Part shown: piece after piece, positions 1-9,519 of the stretch
Layout: every line of letters begins with the position of its first letter
Position numbering within the stretch: the stretch's first letter is position 1
NCBI RefSeq assembly: GCF_012641745.1
Contig: NZ_WEHZ01000026.1
Location: 16,133 to 80,132 of the forward strand
DNA length: 64,000 nucleotides
Reading direction: 5' to 3'
DNA from: Pseudoalteromonas peptidolytica
Lineage (GTDB): Bacteria; Pseudomonadota; Gammaproteobacteria; Enterobacterales; Alteromonadaceae
Translations under genes and position numbers: made by a program
Notes under the pieces: model-generated
The model's database searches: none
Told to the model about the DNA's origin: nothing
What the model saw: only the letters and a program-made list of their open reading frames with translations

Positions 1-1012
1 GTCCGATACGTCGTGAGTAAAAAGGCATACCATTGGCGTGGCTATCTCCCATACCACCAAATCGAAAAATTTGACTGTCCTGTAGAAAGAAATCGCGTTT
101 TTCAGTGAAGTACTGAGAGTATTGAGTCATATTGAGCGGTACTTGATCTACCTCTGTGCCTGAGAAGTCAGTATTGAGTGTCAGCATCGCAGAGAGATTT
201 GGTGTCACTTTGTAGAGTATGTCCAACGCTGGTGTGAGTTTACTGTCATCGTCATTGCCTTTTAGTGCCAAGCTCGGTTTTACCTCTACTCCCAAGCCTT
301 GCTTTAAGCCTTCAAGCCCTTCAATGGGGGCGAGCTGGTTAGTATGCCAAGCGAAGTTACTCGGGTTATTAAGGTTCCAATAAATTTGTGTATTAGGGTT
401 GGCTACGCGGTGCCTGAGCTGCAAGCCCCATTGTTTAGCACCTTGCTCAAACGAAATTGATTGCATTGGAATAGCAATTTCTACAGACCATTTATCTTCT
501 TCGATGTGTGTTTTAGCAAACCAAAGAGTTTTCCATTGGGCAATATAATTGGTACCGTCAACTAAACCATCTTCTTTAACACCTGAAGGAGTGACATGGA
601 ATAGATAAGCGTCTGCTCTGTCAAAATTAGTGTCTAGAATAAGTCCAAAATAATCCTCATCCCACATGTATTCGCCTTGCGTCAACACTCGGTCGGTTAA
701 CGAGGCTTTAGGCTGATAAATCGTCGCCGCAACGTAGAAGTAATCACTATCGTAGCTGATATAAGCCTCAATATTATGATCTGGGGTATTGCCGACATTG
801 GGTCTAAACACAACGAAGTCATTGATGTGTTGTGCCTCCTGCCATTCATGTTCTGAAAGCTTACCGTCAATGGTGGGTTTTTTTGTAACCTTTGGGATAA
901 AGGTTGGGGGTTGAGTAAATTGCTGCCAATTCGCTTGGACGTTAAACGAGCTAAAGACTGATAGCAGGGTGATTATGGCAACACATTGTTTAGCATTAAC
1001 TAGATTTATCAT
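1..1012 (-). CDS. DUF5916 / CBM9-like outer-membrane-associated protein (partial, C-terminus outside window)
   Basis: An open frame runs from an ATG at 1012 to the left edge without a stop, so only about 337 N-terminal residues are visible. It begins with a hydrophobic signal peptide ending near the residues VQA. Next comes a carbohydrate-binding-family-9-like domain, with the typical opening 'PTIDGKLSEHEWQEA' and the later 'ISYDSDYFYVAATI' and 'DTNFDRADAYLFHVTPSG' stretches. The start of the DUF5916 region follows ('LNTDFSGTEVDQ', 'YFTEKRDFFL'). Members are usually 700-900 residues long with a C-terminal beta-barrel-like part, so more than half is missing here. The family is exported and its substrate is not established; a glycan- or envelope-related role is inference. 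The gene points away from helD and is separated from it by about 510 bases. Confidence 0.8.
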   Translation of the reverse strand, partial: MINLVNAKQCVAIITLLSVFSSFNVQANWQQFTQPPTFIPKVTKKPTIDGKLSEHEWQEAQHINDFVVFRPNVGNTPDHNIEAYISYDSDYFYVAATIYQPKASLTDRVLTQGEYMWDEDYFGLILDTNFDRADAYLFHVTPSGVKEDGLVDGTNYIAQWKTLWFAKTHIEEDKWSVEIAIPMQSISFEQGAKQWGLQLRHRVANPNTQIYWNLNNPSNFAWHTNQLAPIEGLEGLKQGLGVEVKPSLALKGNDDDSKLTPALDILYKVTPNLSAMLTLNTDFSGTEVDQVPLNMTQYSQYFTEKRDFFLQDSQIFRFGGMGDSHANGMPFYSRRIG

Positions 1013-1522
1013 TGTTATTTTCTCTGATCACAATATCTATTCATCATGCTGCAGCCTTTGTAAAAAGAAGTGATTAAGCAGCGAAATAAGATGACAAAGT
1101 AGTGATTTTTTATGATGAAAATATGCCTAGCGTATTGAAAATATTAAAAATAATTAAAGGCATGTAAAAGTAGAGAGCTACAGCTCGACGGGGTGATTAG
1201 GTGCTACTAATCTTGACCTTAAATTTGAATTTGCTGTAATTTCATTCCCTTACACGTTTAAAGCTCGGTAAAAGCTTCTCTTTCTCTCGTCAGCGCGTTT
1301 GAGTGGGTACTATTTCGTATTTTTTTATTCATAGCTTAGCTAAGGGCTATAAATTACGCATCGCGGACTTATTGAGCGTTCGTTAATCAATCTAAAACGA
1401 ACCGTGGGAGTTAAAATAAAAGTATATAAAACAGCAGATTAATATTTTTCACGCTATATATGTGGCAACAGTAACGAAAGTGATGAAATTTCATTGAAAG
1501 AGAATTTGAGTTTCGTGCTAGC
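1013..1522. other. Intergenic region between divergent DUF5916 gene and helD
   Basis: About 510 AT-rich bases lie between two divergent genes and probably carry both promoters. I see no RNA gene, no terminator-like hairpin with a T-tract and no repeat copy. A 14-codon frame (ATG at about 1122) can be read here, but nothing supports it as a gene. Confidence 0.4.
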
Positions 1523-3496
1523 ATGTGGGTAAGGGAGCTAACTTGTCTGATTTATCAATTGATTGCACTACATATTTTTAGCCGGTTGTTCCACGGGATC
1601 CGTGGCGCTAAATATTCAAAAGAGGGGGTGTTCCTCAGCGCAAAATCTGCACATACATCGGTGTTATTTCGTGATATGTGTCAGCCTCCAACTCTTAGTC
1701 GCCGTTGGTTATATCAAGAACTCAAAATACAGACTGAAACAGCGACGTATTTGATATTGATAAAACATCATGGTGCGAATGAGTTGATACAGACATTACA
1801 GCAACACTGGATTAGGCATCATGGTCACCACTTACATGCCAAAGTGAAAAAAATAGAAACGCTACTCAGTAGTCGCTATCTTAGCCAAAGCATACAAAAA
1901 GTAGTGTTTGATGTGGCTGGCTCATTATGGTGCAGTTGGAAAGAGGTTGATAAGGGAATATTACCCAAAGCGCTTGAACCCATGGTGGCGACGATACGTG
2001 AAATTGCATCGTGGACTGAGAATGATATTGCTGAGTTTCAGTTTGCATTTGTCGCGTACTACTTGGGGCAAGATGTGCTCTATTTTGACCAAGTTGAATC
2101 CAACCCTTTGACTCTCGCACAGCGTAAAGCCTGCATTATTCAAGATGACAGGCAACTATTATTGGCTGCTGCAGGCACTGGAAAAACCAGTGTTATCAAG
2201 GCAAAATTGGGATATTTACTGCATCGAAAGCTAGCTAATGCAGATCAAGTGTTACTACTTGCTTATGGCAATGATGCTGCAACTGAAATGCGAGAACGTT
2301 GTAATGACATAGCGAATACTCTGAATTGTTCAACGTTTCACTCATTGAGTATGCAGATCATAGAAGCTGTAACAGGAACAAAACCCGTGTTATCAACGCT
2401 AGCAACAGATAAGGCGCAGTTTAAGCTATTTATCTCTGATGCTATCCAGTCTTTGCGACAAGAAACACACTTTGAACAAGCCTTTCATCAATTTTTGGAT
2501 GGTCAAGGTATAAAGCAAGCCCAACATGTCATTGAACTACTCAGCCAAATGTTGCCGTTGATAAAGCAGGCGCAAATAATGGGAGAAGTAGAGTCATTAA
2601 TTATGCGATTTAATCATCAAATGACGGTCCCGCTGGCAGTACTTGCTGAATATCAGTTGTATCTAACCAATGAGGCCTGTATCGATTTTGATGATATGCT
2701 AGAACGTGCTATCCATTATGTTGAAAATGACAAATTTAGAGTGCCTTGGCGTTATATTTTGGTTGATGAGTTTCAAGATATTTCTCGTGTCAGAGCAAAG
2801 CTAGTTCAAGCGTTATTGGATAAAAAAACTGGCAGCCAATTATTTGCGGTAGGTGATGATTGGCAAGCAATATACCGCTTTAGTGGTGGTGATATACGGC
2901 TGACTACAGAATTTGCCAAACATTTTGGAAAGTCTACAACTACCTATTTAGATAAAACTTTTCGCTATCCACAAAGTATTCTGGATACAGCTTGCGAGTT
3001 TATATGTCGAAATCCTGAGCAAATAGCCAAAGATCTCAGTTCAAACCAACTAGGTATCAAAGGGCAAGGAGTTATAAAAGTCCCCAGTGGTGACGAAATA
3101 ATGGATGCTCAACAACTCCTTAATTTGATTGAGCAACGTAACGAAGGTGCGGTATCAGTTTTGTTACTTGCTCGAAACCATAAGGGTTTACCTGATAAAG
3201 CGCAGGTGGATAACTGGCGTCGACTATTTCCGCAGCTGGCGATCAGTACCAATACATTTCATGGCGCTAAAGGGACAGAAGCCGACTTCACGATAGTGTT
3301 TGGCCTTAAAGCACGCCTATTCCCATCAAAAATAAAAGTACCAGAGATAATAGAGGCGTTACTTCCAGCAAAAGGAAATTATGCAGATGCAGAAGAGAGG
3401 CGGTTATTTTATGTCGCGTTAACTCGAGCAAGAAAGCAGTGTTTTCTTTTGGAGCCTGATGAGTCACCGTCTTATTTTCTACAAGAAATTGCGTGA
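1523..3496 (+). CDS. helD: UvrD/Rep-type DNA helicase, helicase IV (HelD)-like
   Basis: This is a superfamily 1A 3'-5' DNA helicase of about 657 residues, close in length to E. coli HelD (684). The Walker A motif reads AAAGTGKT, motif Ia follows as 'LLLAYGNDAATEM', motif II is 'LVDEFQDIS', motif III is 'AVGDDWQAIYRFSGG', motif IV/V 'TNTFHGAKGTEADF' and motif VI 'YVALTRAR'. The N-terminal ~200 residues match the HelD-specific extension rather than UvrD or Rep. HelD acts in cytosolic DNA repair and recombination. The ATG at 1523 has no strong ribosome binding site, so the true start may lie a little downstream. The gene is followed closely by the glutamate-dehydrogenase-type gene, but with a 78-base gap and no obvious coupling. 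Confidence 0.85.
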   Translation: MWVRELTCLIYQLIALHIFSRLFHGIRGAKYSKEGVFLSAKSAHTSVLFRDMCQPPTLSRRWLYQELKIQTETATYLILIKHHGANELIQTLQQHWIRHHGHHLHAKVKKIETLLSSRYLSQSIQKVVFDVAGSLWCSWKEVDKGILPKALEPMVATIREIASWTENDIAEFQFAFVAYYLGQDVLYFDQVESNPLTLAQRKACIIQDDRQLLLAAAGTGKTSVIKAKLGYLLHRKLANADQVLLLAYGNDAATEMRERCNDIANTLNCSTFHSLSMQIIEAVTGTKPVLSTLATDKAQFKLFISDAIQSLRQETHFEQAFHQFLDGQGIKQAQHVIELLSQMLPLIKQAQIMGEVESLIMRFNHQMTVPLAVLAEYQLYLTNEACIDFDDMLERAIHYVENDKFRVPWRYILVDEFQDISRVRAKLVQALLDKKTGSQLFAVGDDWQAIYRFSGGDIRLTTEFAKHFGKSTTTYLDKTFRYPQSILDTACEFICRNPEQIAKDLSSNQLGIKGQGVIKVPSGDEIMDAQQLLNLIEQRNEGAVSVLLLARNHKGLPDKAQVDNWRRLFPQLAISTNTFHGAKGTEADFTIVFGLKARLFPSKIKVPEIIEALLPAKGNYADAEERRLFYVALTRARKQCFLLEPDESPSYFLQEIA

Positions 3497-3574
3497 TTAA
3501 GGTTTATCCACTCTTGATCTTTTATGACATTACACGCATACCATTATTATCACACTAACAATGTTGAGGTGAGG

Positions 3575-4864
3575 ATGAGCACAGATCTATTAAAAGACGC
3601 GTTAAAAAGAGTAAACACAATCGTAGAGAAAACAGGGATAGAGCAGTCAACGTATCAAGCGCTTGCTCAACCCCAAAGAACCTTGTCTAGTAATATCTCT
3701 ATCCGCAGAGATAACGGTAAGTTGGACTACTTTGAGGCACATCGATGTCAATATAATGACCTCCTTGGGCCAACCAAAGGTGGGATCCGCTTTCATCAAG
3801 ACACCAACGTCAGCGAAGTCCAAGCATTAGCACTGTGGATGACACTCAAGTGCGCGGCGGTCGGTGTTCCGTTTGGAGGTGCAAAAGGTGCTGTAACCGT
3901 TGATCCTAAAACCTTGAGTCCAATGGAGTTAGAGCGCCTAGCACGTGCCTATATTAGGGCTAATGCCGATTTCATTGGCCCGGAGCAAGATATTCCAGCA
4001 CCTGATGTTTATACCAATGCAAGAATTATGGGCTGGATGATGGATGAATATGAGAAAATTGCAAGGCAGAAAAGTCCAGCGGTGATCACCGGAAAGCCCC
4101 TTATTTTTGGTGGAAGCGCGGGACGAGAATCAGCAACAGGTCGTGGCGCATTTTTAATCATTGAACAGTTAAGTAATAAAAATAACTGGGATAACTCGGA
4201 CAAAACAGTGGCAATTCAGGGGTTTGGTAATGGTGGCTATCATTGTGCGCGACTGTTACAGCAATCTGGATACAAAGTGGTTGCAGTGAGTGACTCTAAG
4301 GGAGGAATTTACTGTAAGGAAGGCTTGGATATCGAAAGTGTTTATCAAGAAAAGCAGCGCAGTAAATCGCTCAAAGCGGTTTATTGTAAAGACTCTGTGT
4401 GTGAAAGTGTTGAACATGATGTCATTAGTAACGATGAATTGCTGAGCTTGAATGTTGACATTCTTGTTCCAGCAGCATTAGCAGGCGCTATAACAAAAGA
4501 AAATGCTGACTCCATTGCTGCAAATTATATTGTTGAAATTGCAAATGGTCCGGTAGAAGCAGATGCTGATCCCATTTTAAATGATCGCGGCATTATGGTG
4601 ATCCCTGACATTTTGGCGAATGCTGGAGGGGTAATTGTGAGCTACTTTGAGTGGTGCCAAAATCGCCAAGGAGAAGCATGGGATGAACAAGTTGTGAACG
4701 ATAAACTGGCCAATTACATGCAGGATGCTTTTGATAAAGCATGGGAGCTAAACCGAGAGGAAGGGCTCGACATTAGAGACGCTGTGTATAAGCTTGCATT
4801 ACAGCGAATACAAAGCGCATTACAGGCACATGGGACACAGTCTTACTTCGAAAATCGAGAGTAG
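3575..4864 (+). CDS. Glu/Leu/Phe/Val dehydrogenase family protein (NAD(P)-dependent glutamate dehydrogenase-like)
   Basis: A cytosolic oxidoreductase of 429 residues, the usual size of hexameric GDH. Visible motifs are the glycine-rich substrate segment 'GPTKGGIRFH', the catalytic lysine region 'VPFGGAKGAV', 'PAPDVYTN', and the Rossmann-fold segment 'VAIQGFGNGGYHCA'. 'ILANAGGVIVSYFEW' near the C-terminus is typical of the family. It would interconvert an L-amino acid, probably glutamate, and its 2-oxo acid with release or uptake of ammonia. The frame is open 17 codons upstream, but I place the start at ATG 3575 because a GAGG/GAGG ribosome binding site lies just before it and the family's N-terminus starts there. 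Cofactor preference cannot be read from the sequence. Confidence 0.88.
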   Translation: MSTDLLKDALKRVNTIVEKTGIEQSTYQALAQPQRTLSSNISIRRDNGKLDYFEAHRCQYNDLLGPTKGGIRFHQDTNVSEVQALALWMTLKCAAVGVPFGGAKGAVTVDPKTLSPMELERLARAYIRANADFIGPEQDIPAPDVYTNARIMGWMMDEYEKIARQKSPAVITGKPLIFGGSAGRESATGRGAFLIIEQLSNKNNWDNSDKTVAIQGFGNGGYHCARLLQQSGYKVVAVSDSKGGIYCKEGLDIESVYQEKQRSKSLKAVYCKDSVCESVEHDVISNDELLSLNVDILVPAALAGAITKENADSIAANYIVEIANGPVEADADPILNDRGIMVIPDILANAGGVIVSYFEWCQNRQGEAWDEQVVNDKLANYMQDAFDKAWELNREEGLDIRDAVYKLALQRIQSALQAHGTQSYFENRE

Positions 4865-5027
4865 TTTTTTAGATTGTGTCGATAAATTTTTTTTGCTGTA
4901 CTGTTTTTAGGTGAATCCACATAATCGCGCTTTTGTTTATAGGGCGATAGCACTTACTGTCAAGCAGTGTTTTTACATTATATTGTAGATGTCGCTCTGG
5001 TTATCTGTTTTTCAAGGGGTAATTTGT

Positions 5028-5096
5028 ATGCGCGGTTGGATCATCTATAAAGACTCTGCCAATTTAGTGAAACCTGAAATCTACGAGATAGGTTGA
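5028..5096 (+). pseudogene. 5' fragment of RimK-like ATP-grasp gene, cut off by a frameshift
   Basis: An ATG at 5028 preceded by an AAGGGG ribosome binding site opens 22 codons beginning MRGWIIYKDSANL. This is the expected first beta-strand of RimK-like ligases. The frame ends at a TGA (5094-5096) which shares its last base with the ATG at 5096 in another frame (TGATG). Joining the two frames restores a continuous RimK-like protein, so one net base appears to be missing around 5092-5096. It could be a sequencing error, a real mutation, or a split gene kept alive by stop-restart coupling. Confidence 0.7.
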
Positions 5097-6013
5097 TGGC
5101 GGTAGCAAAAGAAGAAGGTATCGATCTTCAAGTGTATTCACCGGATCGGTTTGATCTTCTGGTTACTAGGGAAGACGAAGAAAGCATTCTTATCGATGGG
5201 CAACCTGTTGCATTGCCTGACTTTGTGCTACCCAGAATGGGTGCTGGCACCACATACTTTACCCTTGCTATTATTCGTCACCTTGAGCGTTTGGGTGTGC
5301 ACTGCTTTAATTCGTCACAATCAATTGAAACCGTTAAAGATAAATTATATGCCCAACAGATATTAGCTGAACAGAATCTACCTACGCCAAAAACCATGTT
5401 GGTTAAGTTTCCAGTTAATATAGAGCTAGTCGAGAAGCAAATCGGTTTCCCGGTGGTGATCAAAACATTATCTGGCTCTCAGGGCAGTGGGGTGTTTTTG
5501 TCCAAATCAAGAGGTGAATTTGACGATTTGATGCAGCAGATTGAGGCGACTAACCCTAAGGCGAATATCATTTTACAACGCTTCATCAAATCGAGCCATG
5601 GTAGAGACTTACGAGTATTAACTATTGGTGGCCGCGCTGTGGCATATATGGAGAGAAATTCAGGTGGTAAAAATTTCAAAGCCAATGTGAGCCTCGGCGC
5701 CACTGGAAGCCCTCATCCTATTACTCCAGAAATAGAGTGGCTAGCGACGCAGACGGCTAATATCCTAAACTTAGACGTAGCGGGTATTGACTTATTGTTT
5801 GATGAAGAGCACTTCAAAATATGCGAGGCAAACTCAAGTCCAGGTTTTGAAGGGCTTGAGCAGGCTGTTGACATAGATGTTGCAAGAGAGATTTTGCACT
5901 TTATTCGTATTCGACTTGGCATCTTCAACCGCTCAGGCCAAGTATCGAAAAATAACAATGGCGTGAAAAAAGCCTCTGCAACTCACGCAAAAAGTGAACA
6001 ATTAACTGTTTAG
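5096..6013 (+). CDS. RimK-like ATP-grasp ligase (N-terminus displaced by frameshift)
   Basis: The main open frame encodes about 305 residues of a RimK-type ATP-grasp enzyme, a family that ligates amino acids such as glutamate to protein or small-molecule carboxylates using ATP. The pre-ATP-grasp part carries 'VLPRMGAGTTYF'. The ATP-grasp fold shows 'GFPVVIKTLSGSQGSGVFL', 'GRDLRVLTIGGRAVAYMER' and the metal-binding 'ICEANSSPGFEGLE'. A tail of roughly 30 polar residues follows. The first about 23 residues of the fold lie in a different frame (5028-5096). TTG 5093 and ATG 5096 are the only starts at the break, and ATG 5096 overlaps the upstream TGA. The catalytic half is intact, so a split but functional pair is conceivable. 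The substrate is unknown. Confidence 0.8.
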   Translation: MAVAKEEGIDLQVYSPDRFDLLVTREDEESILIDGQPVALPDFVLPRMGAGTTYFTLAIIRHLERLGVHCFNSSQSIETVKDKLYAQQILAEQNLPTPKTMLVKFPVNIELVEKQIGFPVVIKTLSGSQGSGVFLSKSRGEFDDLMQQIEATNPKANIILQRFIKSSHGRDLRVLTIGGRAVAYMERNSGGKNFKANVSLGATGSPHPITPEIEWLATQTANILNLDVAGIDLLFDEEHFKICEANSSPGFEGLEQAVDIDVAREILHFIRIRLGIFNRSGQVSKNNNGVKKASATHAKSEQLTV

Positions 6014-6015
6014 AT

Positions 6016-6054
6016 GTGTTTCGAGAAACACGATGAAATCAATCACCGTGTTTC
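6016..6054. terminator. Hairpins between convergent RimK-like and histidine kinase genes
   Basis: Two overlapping stems are possible: GTGTTTC/GAAACAC at 6016-6031 and GAAACACG/CGTGTTTC at 6025-6054. They sit between the stop codons of two convergent genes and partly inside the kinase 3' end. A bidirectional terminator is plausible, although the T-tract is short. Confidence 0.45.
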
Positions 6055-8097
6055 TTCTGTGCTCACAGCTTTAACTGCTGTTAATGCCGTTTTTAGCGCG
6101 TCAATTTGGATTGGTTTGGATAAAAAACTGTCCATGCCCGCATCTAGACATGCTCGCTTATCCGACTCTGATGTATTGGCTGTCAAAGCGATAATGTGCG
6201 GTATTGATTGTGTGTTACTATTGAGTTTACGTATGGCTCTAGTTGCGTCAAAGCCATCCATATTGGGCATAATGCAATCCATAAAAACAATATCAAAGTG
6301 ATTTTTACGGCACGCCTCTACAGCTTTCACACCATCATATGCCATGTCAATTTGAGCCGCACCAAATTGTTGCAATAACTTTTCCATCACTAATACATTA
6401 ATCTGATTGTCATCAACCAGTAAGATCTTACATCCGGCTAAGGAAATATTAGCTGTCGATACAGGACAAGGCTCGGTATCATCGTTCTCGCGCTGCTTTG
6501 CAAAATCGACGGGAAAAGTAACGGTGAACGTACTGCCTTTGTCGACTTCACTTGAGACTTGTATATCGCCGTCAAATAGATTGCAAAGCTCAAACACAAT
6601 GGATAAACCAAGCCCTGTACCACCAAAGCGGCGACTAATACTGGGGTCACCTTGGCTAAAAGGCTGGAAAAGCAAACTTTGGTTCTCATCGGAAATCCCA
6701 ATACCAGTATCGCAGACACGTAATTGAAGCACGGGTTGTTCGTTTTCTGTTAAGACGTCGGCATAGATATCAACACATCCGACTTGGGTGAATTTTATTG
6801 CGTTACTGACCAAATTCGCGAGAATTTGTTTTATTCTGGTAGGATCAGAGTACAGCCAAAGGTTAGCTAGCTTGTTCATGTGTACATTGATGGCCAGCCC
6901 TTTTTCTTGGCTAGCTGGATGATATAAGCCAACAACTTGGGTAACCAGTTGCGTTAAGTCAAACGGCATATTGTCCAGCGTTAAGTTATTGCTATTAAGC
7001 TTACTAAAGTCCAATACATCATTGATCAGGGTGATCAACATATCCGCGCTATTTCGGGCAATTGTTAAGTTACTTTGTATCGCATCAATATCATTTTCCT
7101 TGTGGCATGCTTGAAGCATGCCTACAAGTCCATTCAACGGAGTACGCAATTCATGGCTTATCTTAGCAATAAAGTCACTACGAGTTTTAAGTAGCTGCTC
7201 AGCTTCTTTTCTTTGTTGATCCAAGGCTAAACGTAGTTTAACTTGCTCATCAATGTCTTGAATTGCACCAAAAACTCTAACGCATTCACCATTTTCATAT
7301 TCCCCCTGCCCATGAGAGGCAACCCACTTTTCATTACCGTGTGCGTCTATGATAATTGACTCAATATCCCACTTTGTTCGAGAGGAAATTGCGTCATTAA
7401 TCGCTTGCTTTATATCGTTTTGATGGGAGCCCGGTTTATAAAAAGCAATGGCATTATCCAGCGTCGGTACAAACTCTTCTGATACGCCGTGAATGGCTCG
7501 GGTTTGTTGACTCCAGTAGACTTTATTTTTTTTAAAATCTACTTCCCAAGAGCCAATATCTGCTAATCGACTCATTGCTGCAAGTGCTTCAGAGCGATGC
7601 TGTAGTTGTCTTAATGTTTTTTGACGTGAAATCTCAACGCCAATCCACTGTCCTAACAAGCTGACGTAATCTAAATGCTCCTGAGTGAAACTATCTGGTT
7701 TAGCATCAGGGGAAGAAAAGTTCACTGTACCATATCGATTTCCATCAACAATGATGGGAGCGCCAATGTAACTTTCTAGGCCAAAGTGTATATAGCAGGG
7801 GTGTGTTGCGATCTGGCTGTTTCCTGCATGAGAGAAAGCCAGCGCACTATCTGCTTTGAAAGTGTGCCAACAATAGGTATCTGAAAAATCAAATGTGGTA
7901 CCAACAGACAGACTATTATCCGGCGTAATAACATGTTTTACTGTGTAAATATTGGCGTTTATTTCACTTACGATAGCAATGTCGAGCTGGAATACATCAA
8001 GCCCTAGACTGAGCAGTGCGGTAACTTTTTCATCGAATGTGGTTTCTTGGCTTGTTGTGATCAGATGTAGCCTTTTTAAAATACTCACAAATTTCAC
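6043..8097 (-). CDS. Hybrid sensor histidine kinase/response regulator (GAF-PAS-HisKA-HATPase-REC)
   Basis: A 684-residue signalling protein with no convincing membrane segment, so probably cytosolic. Domains in order: GAF (about 10-160), PAS/PAC (about 175-290), HisKA with phospho-acceptor His315 in 'KISHELRTPLNG', HATPase (N box 'NLVSNAIKFT', G boxes 'DTGIGIS' and 'GGTGLGLSI'), and a C-terminal receiver (about 555-680) with 'LLVDDN' and phospho-acceptor Asp607 in 'VFMDCIMPNMDG'. It would sense a cytoplasmic or small-molecule cue and pass phosphate internally; the output partner is not encoded next to it. It is divergent from the secreted EEP-family gene, with a 156-base shared upstream region. 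Confidence 0.9.
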   Translation of the reverse strand: MKFVSILKRLHLITTSQETTFDEKVTALLSLGLDVFQLDIAIVSEINANIYTVKHVITPDNSLSVGTTFDFSDTYCWHTFKADSALAFSHAGNSQIATHPCYIHFGLESYIGAPIIVDGNRYGTVNFSSPDAKPDSFTQEHLDYVSLLGQWIGVEISRQKTLRQLQHRSEALAAMSRLADIGSWEVDFKKNKVYWSQQTRAIHGVSEEFVPTLDNAIAFYKPGSHQNDIKQAINDAISSRTKWDIESIIIDAHGNEKWVASHGQGEYENGECVRVFGAIQDIDEQVKLRLALDQQRKEAEQLLKTRSDFIAKISHELRTPLNGLVGMLQACHKENDIDAIQSNLTIARNSADMLITLINDVLDFSKLNSNNLTLDNMPFDLTQLVTQVVGLYHPASQEKGLAINVHMNKLANLWLYSDPTRIKQILANLVSNAIKFTQVGCVDIYADVLTENEQPVLQLRVCDTGIGISDENQSLLFQPFSQGDPSISRRFGGTGLGLSIVFELCNLFDGDIQVSSEVDKGSTFTVTFPVDFAKQRENDDTEPCPVSTANISLAGCKILLVDDNQINVLVMEKLLQQFGAAQIDMAYDGVKAVEACRKNHFDIVFMDCIMPNMDGFDATRAIRKLNSNTQSIPHIIALTANTSESDKRACLDAGMDSFLSKPIQIDALKTALTAVKAVSTEETR

Positions 8098-8253
8098 ATC
8101 GTTGGTGTAATTAAGGTAATCTTTTAACTTTAACTGCTCTTTGCTAACTTGCCAACAATAAATCTTGCTACTTTGTCGAGATAACTTCCGTTTTTCAATA
8201 GATTATGAATAAAATAAGCGATGCGGGATTATCACTACTATTTAGGTGAATAG

Positions 8254-9411
8254 ATGAAATTTATCAGTATAGCTTTTTTATTTATGGCGTCGTTTGCGAG
8301 TGCTCAAACGCTTCGGGTGGCAACTTTCAATGTCAGCATGGAAGCGACGAACTATCAACAGCAAGGTGAACCCCTTGATCCAGAGAAACTAAGCAAGTTA
8401 CTTCAAGACGGTCAACATCAGCAAATAAAAAACATCGCAGAGATCATTCAACGTGTTCGTCCAGATATCATTCTGCTTAATGAGTTTGACTACATTGCTG
8501 AACCAGAGAAGGGCGTGCTGGCATTTATGAACAACTACTTGGACAAAAGTCAGCATGGTCAGCAGCCGATATCATATCCATACTTTTATATCGCACCGGT
8601 TAACACAGGCTTACCAACACGATTTGATTTAGACAACGATGGTAAAAAGTCGCGTTATGCTGGAGATGCGCAGGGCTTTGGCCTTTATGAAGGGCAATAC
8701 GGTATGGTTGTGTTGTCTAAGTATCCTATAAAAAATAGCCAAGTGCGGACACTGCAAAATTTCCTTTGGAAGGATATGCCCAATTATAAAAAAGCCATAG
8801 ATCCAAAAAGCAACTCACCTTTTTATCATGCTGACGAGTGGCAAGTCTTAAGATTAAGCTCGAAGTCACATTGGGATCTGCCAATTGACGTAAATGGAAA
8901 GGTATTTCATTTCCTTGCTATGCACCCAACCCCTCCAGTATTTGATGGTGAAGAAGACCGTAATGGCAACAGAAATCACGATGAAATTAGACTGATGGCG
9001 GACTATATAGACCCAAAACGGAGTGAATATATTTATGATGATAGTGGTGTAAATGGTGGCCTAAAAGCGAAAACACGATTTGTGATTGCGGGCGATTTAA
9101 ATGCTGCAGATCAAGGCGATAAACATCGTCCTGGTGTAATCGAACAGCTATTAGAAAGTCACTATGTGTTCTCTGCTTTTGAGCCGGTGAGTAAAGGGGG
9201 CAAGCAGCATAGTGAAGCGCAATATAGTCGCAGTTACACTGCTCATTGGGGAGCTCGGGTCGACTATGTTTTACCTTCAAAATATGGCGTTCGTGTTTTA
9301 GACAGCGGCGTGTTTTGGCCTAGTAGCACGGATCCACTATATCGATTAGTTGAAAGCCGCCATGCTAGCTCAGATCATCGCTTGGTGTGGCTTGACCTTG
9401 AATTAAAGTAA
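8254..9411 (+). CDS. Secreted endonuclease/exonuclease/phosphatase family protein
   Basis: This 385-residue protein has a signal peptide (MKFISIAFLFMASFASA, cut before QTLRV). It carries the EEP fold seen in DNase I-like nucleases and phosphatases: 'LRVATFNVSME', the metal-binding glutamate in 'DIILLNEFDYI', 'VIAGDLNAAD', 'RVDYVLPS' and the final histidine in 'SSDHRLVWLD'. An insertion 'LDNDGKKSRYAGD' is typical of the secreted marine subgroup. It probably hydrolyses phosphodiesters or phosphomonoesters in the periplasm or medium; substrate not determinable. It starts at ATG 8254 and stands alone as a transcription unit. Confidence 0.85.
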   Translation: MKFISIAFLFMASFASAQTLRVATFNVSMEATNYQQQGEPLDPEKLSKLLQDGQHQQIKNIAEIIQRVRPDIILLNEFDYIAEPEKGVLAFMNNYLDKSQHGQQPISYPYFYIAPVNTGLPTRFDLDNDGKKSRYAGDAQGFGLYEGQYGMVVLSKYPIKNSQVRTLQNFLWKDMPNYKKAIDPKSNSPFYHADEWQVLRLSSKSHWDLPIDVNGKVFHFLAMHPTPPVFDGEEDRNGNRNHDEIRLMADYIDPKRSEYIYDDSGVNGGLKAKTRFVIAGDLNAADQGDKHRPGVIEQLLESHYVFSAFEPVSKGGKQHSEAQYSRSYTAHWGARVDYVLPSKYGVRVLDSGVFWPSSTDPLYRLVESRHASSDHRLVWLDLELK

Positions 9412-9483
9412 CAATCACTTTTACAACCAGGTGTTTATCAAACTAAATAGAAAGCAAACACGTTCTTACTGAGCGGTTGCTGG

Positions 9484-9518
9484 GCGAGTATTGGTATCGT
9501 TATGATCTGGATACTCGC
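9484..9518. terminator. Hairpin between convergent genes
   Basis: An 8-bp stem GCGAGTAT/ATACTCGC with a 19-base loop lies between the EEP-family gene and the convergent small DUF2897-like gene. It is followed by TTTACGGCTTTCTT on the plus strand. A terminator role is plausible but the T-tract is interrupted. Confidence 0.35.
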
Positions 9519-9519
9519 T

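Noticed and set aside
1122..1166. A 14-codon peptide frame between the DUF5916 gene and helD
   Set aside because: Too short, with no convincing ribosome binding site and no conservation evidence.
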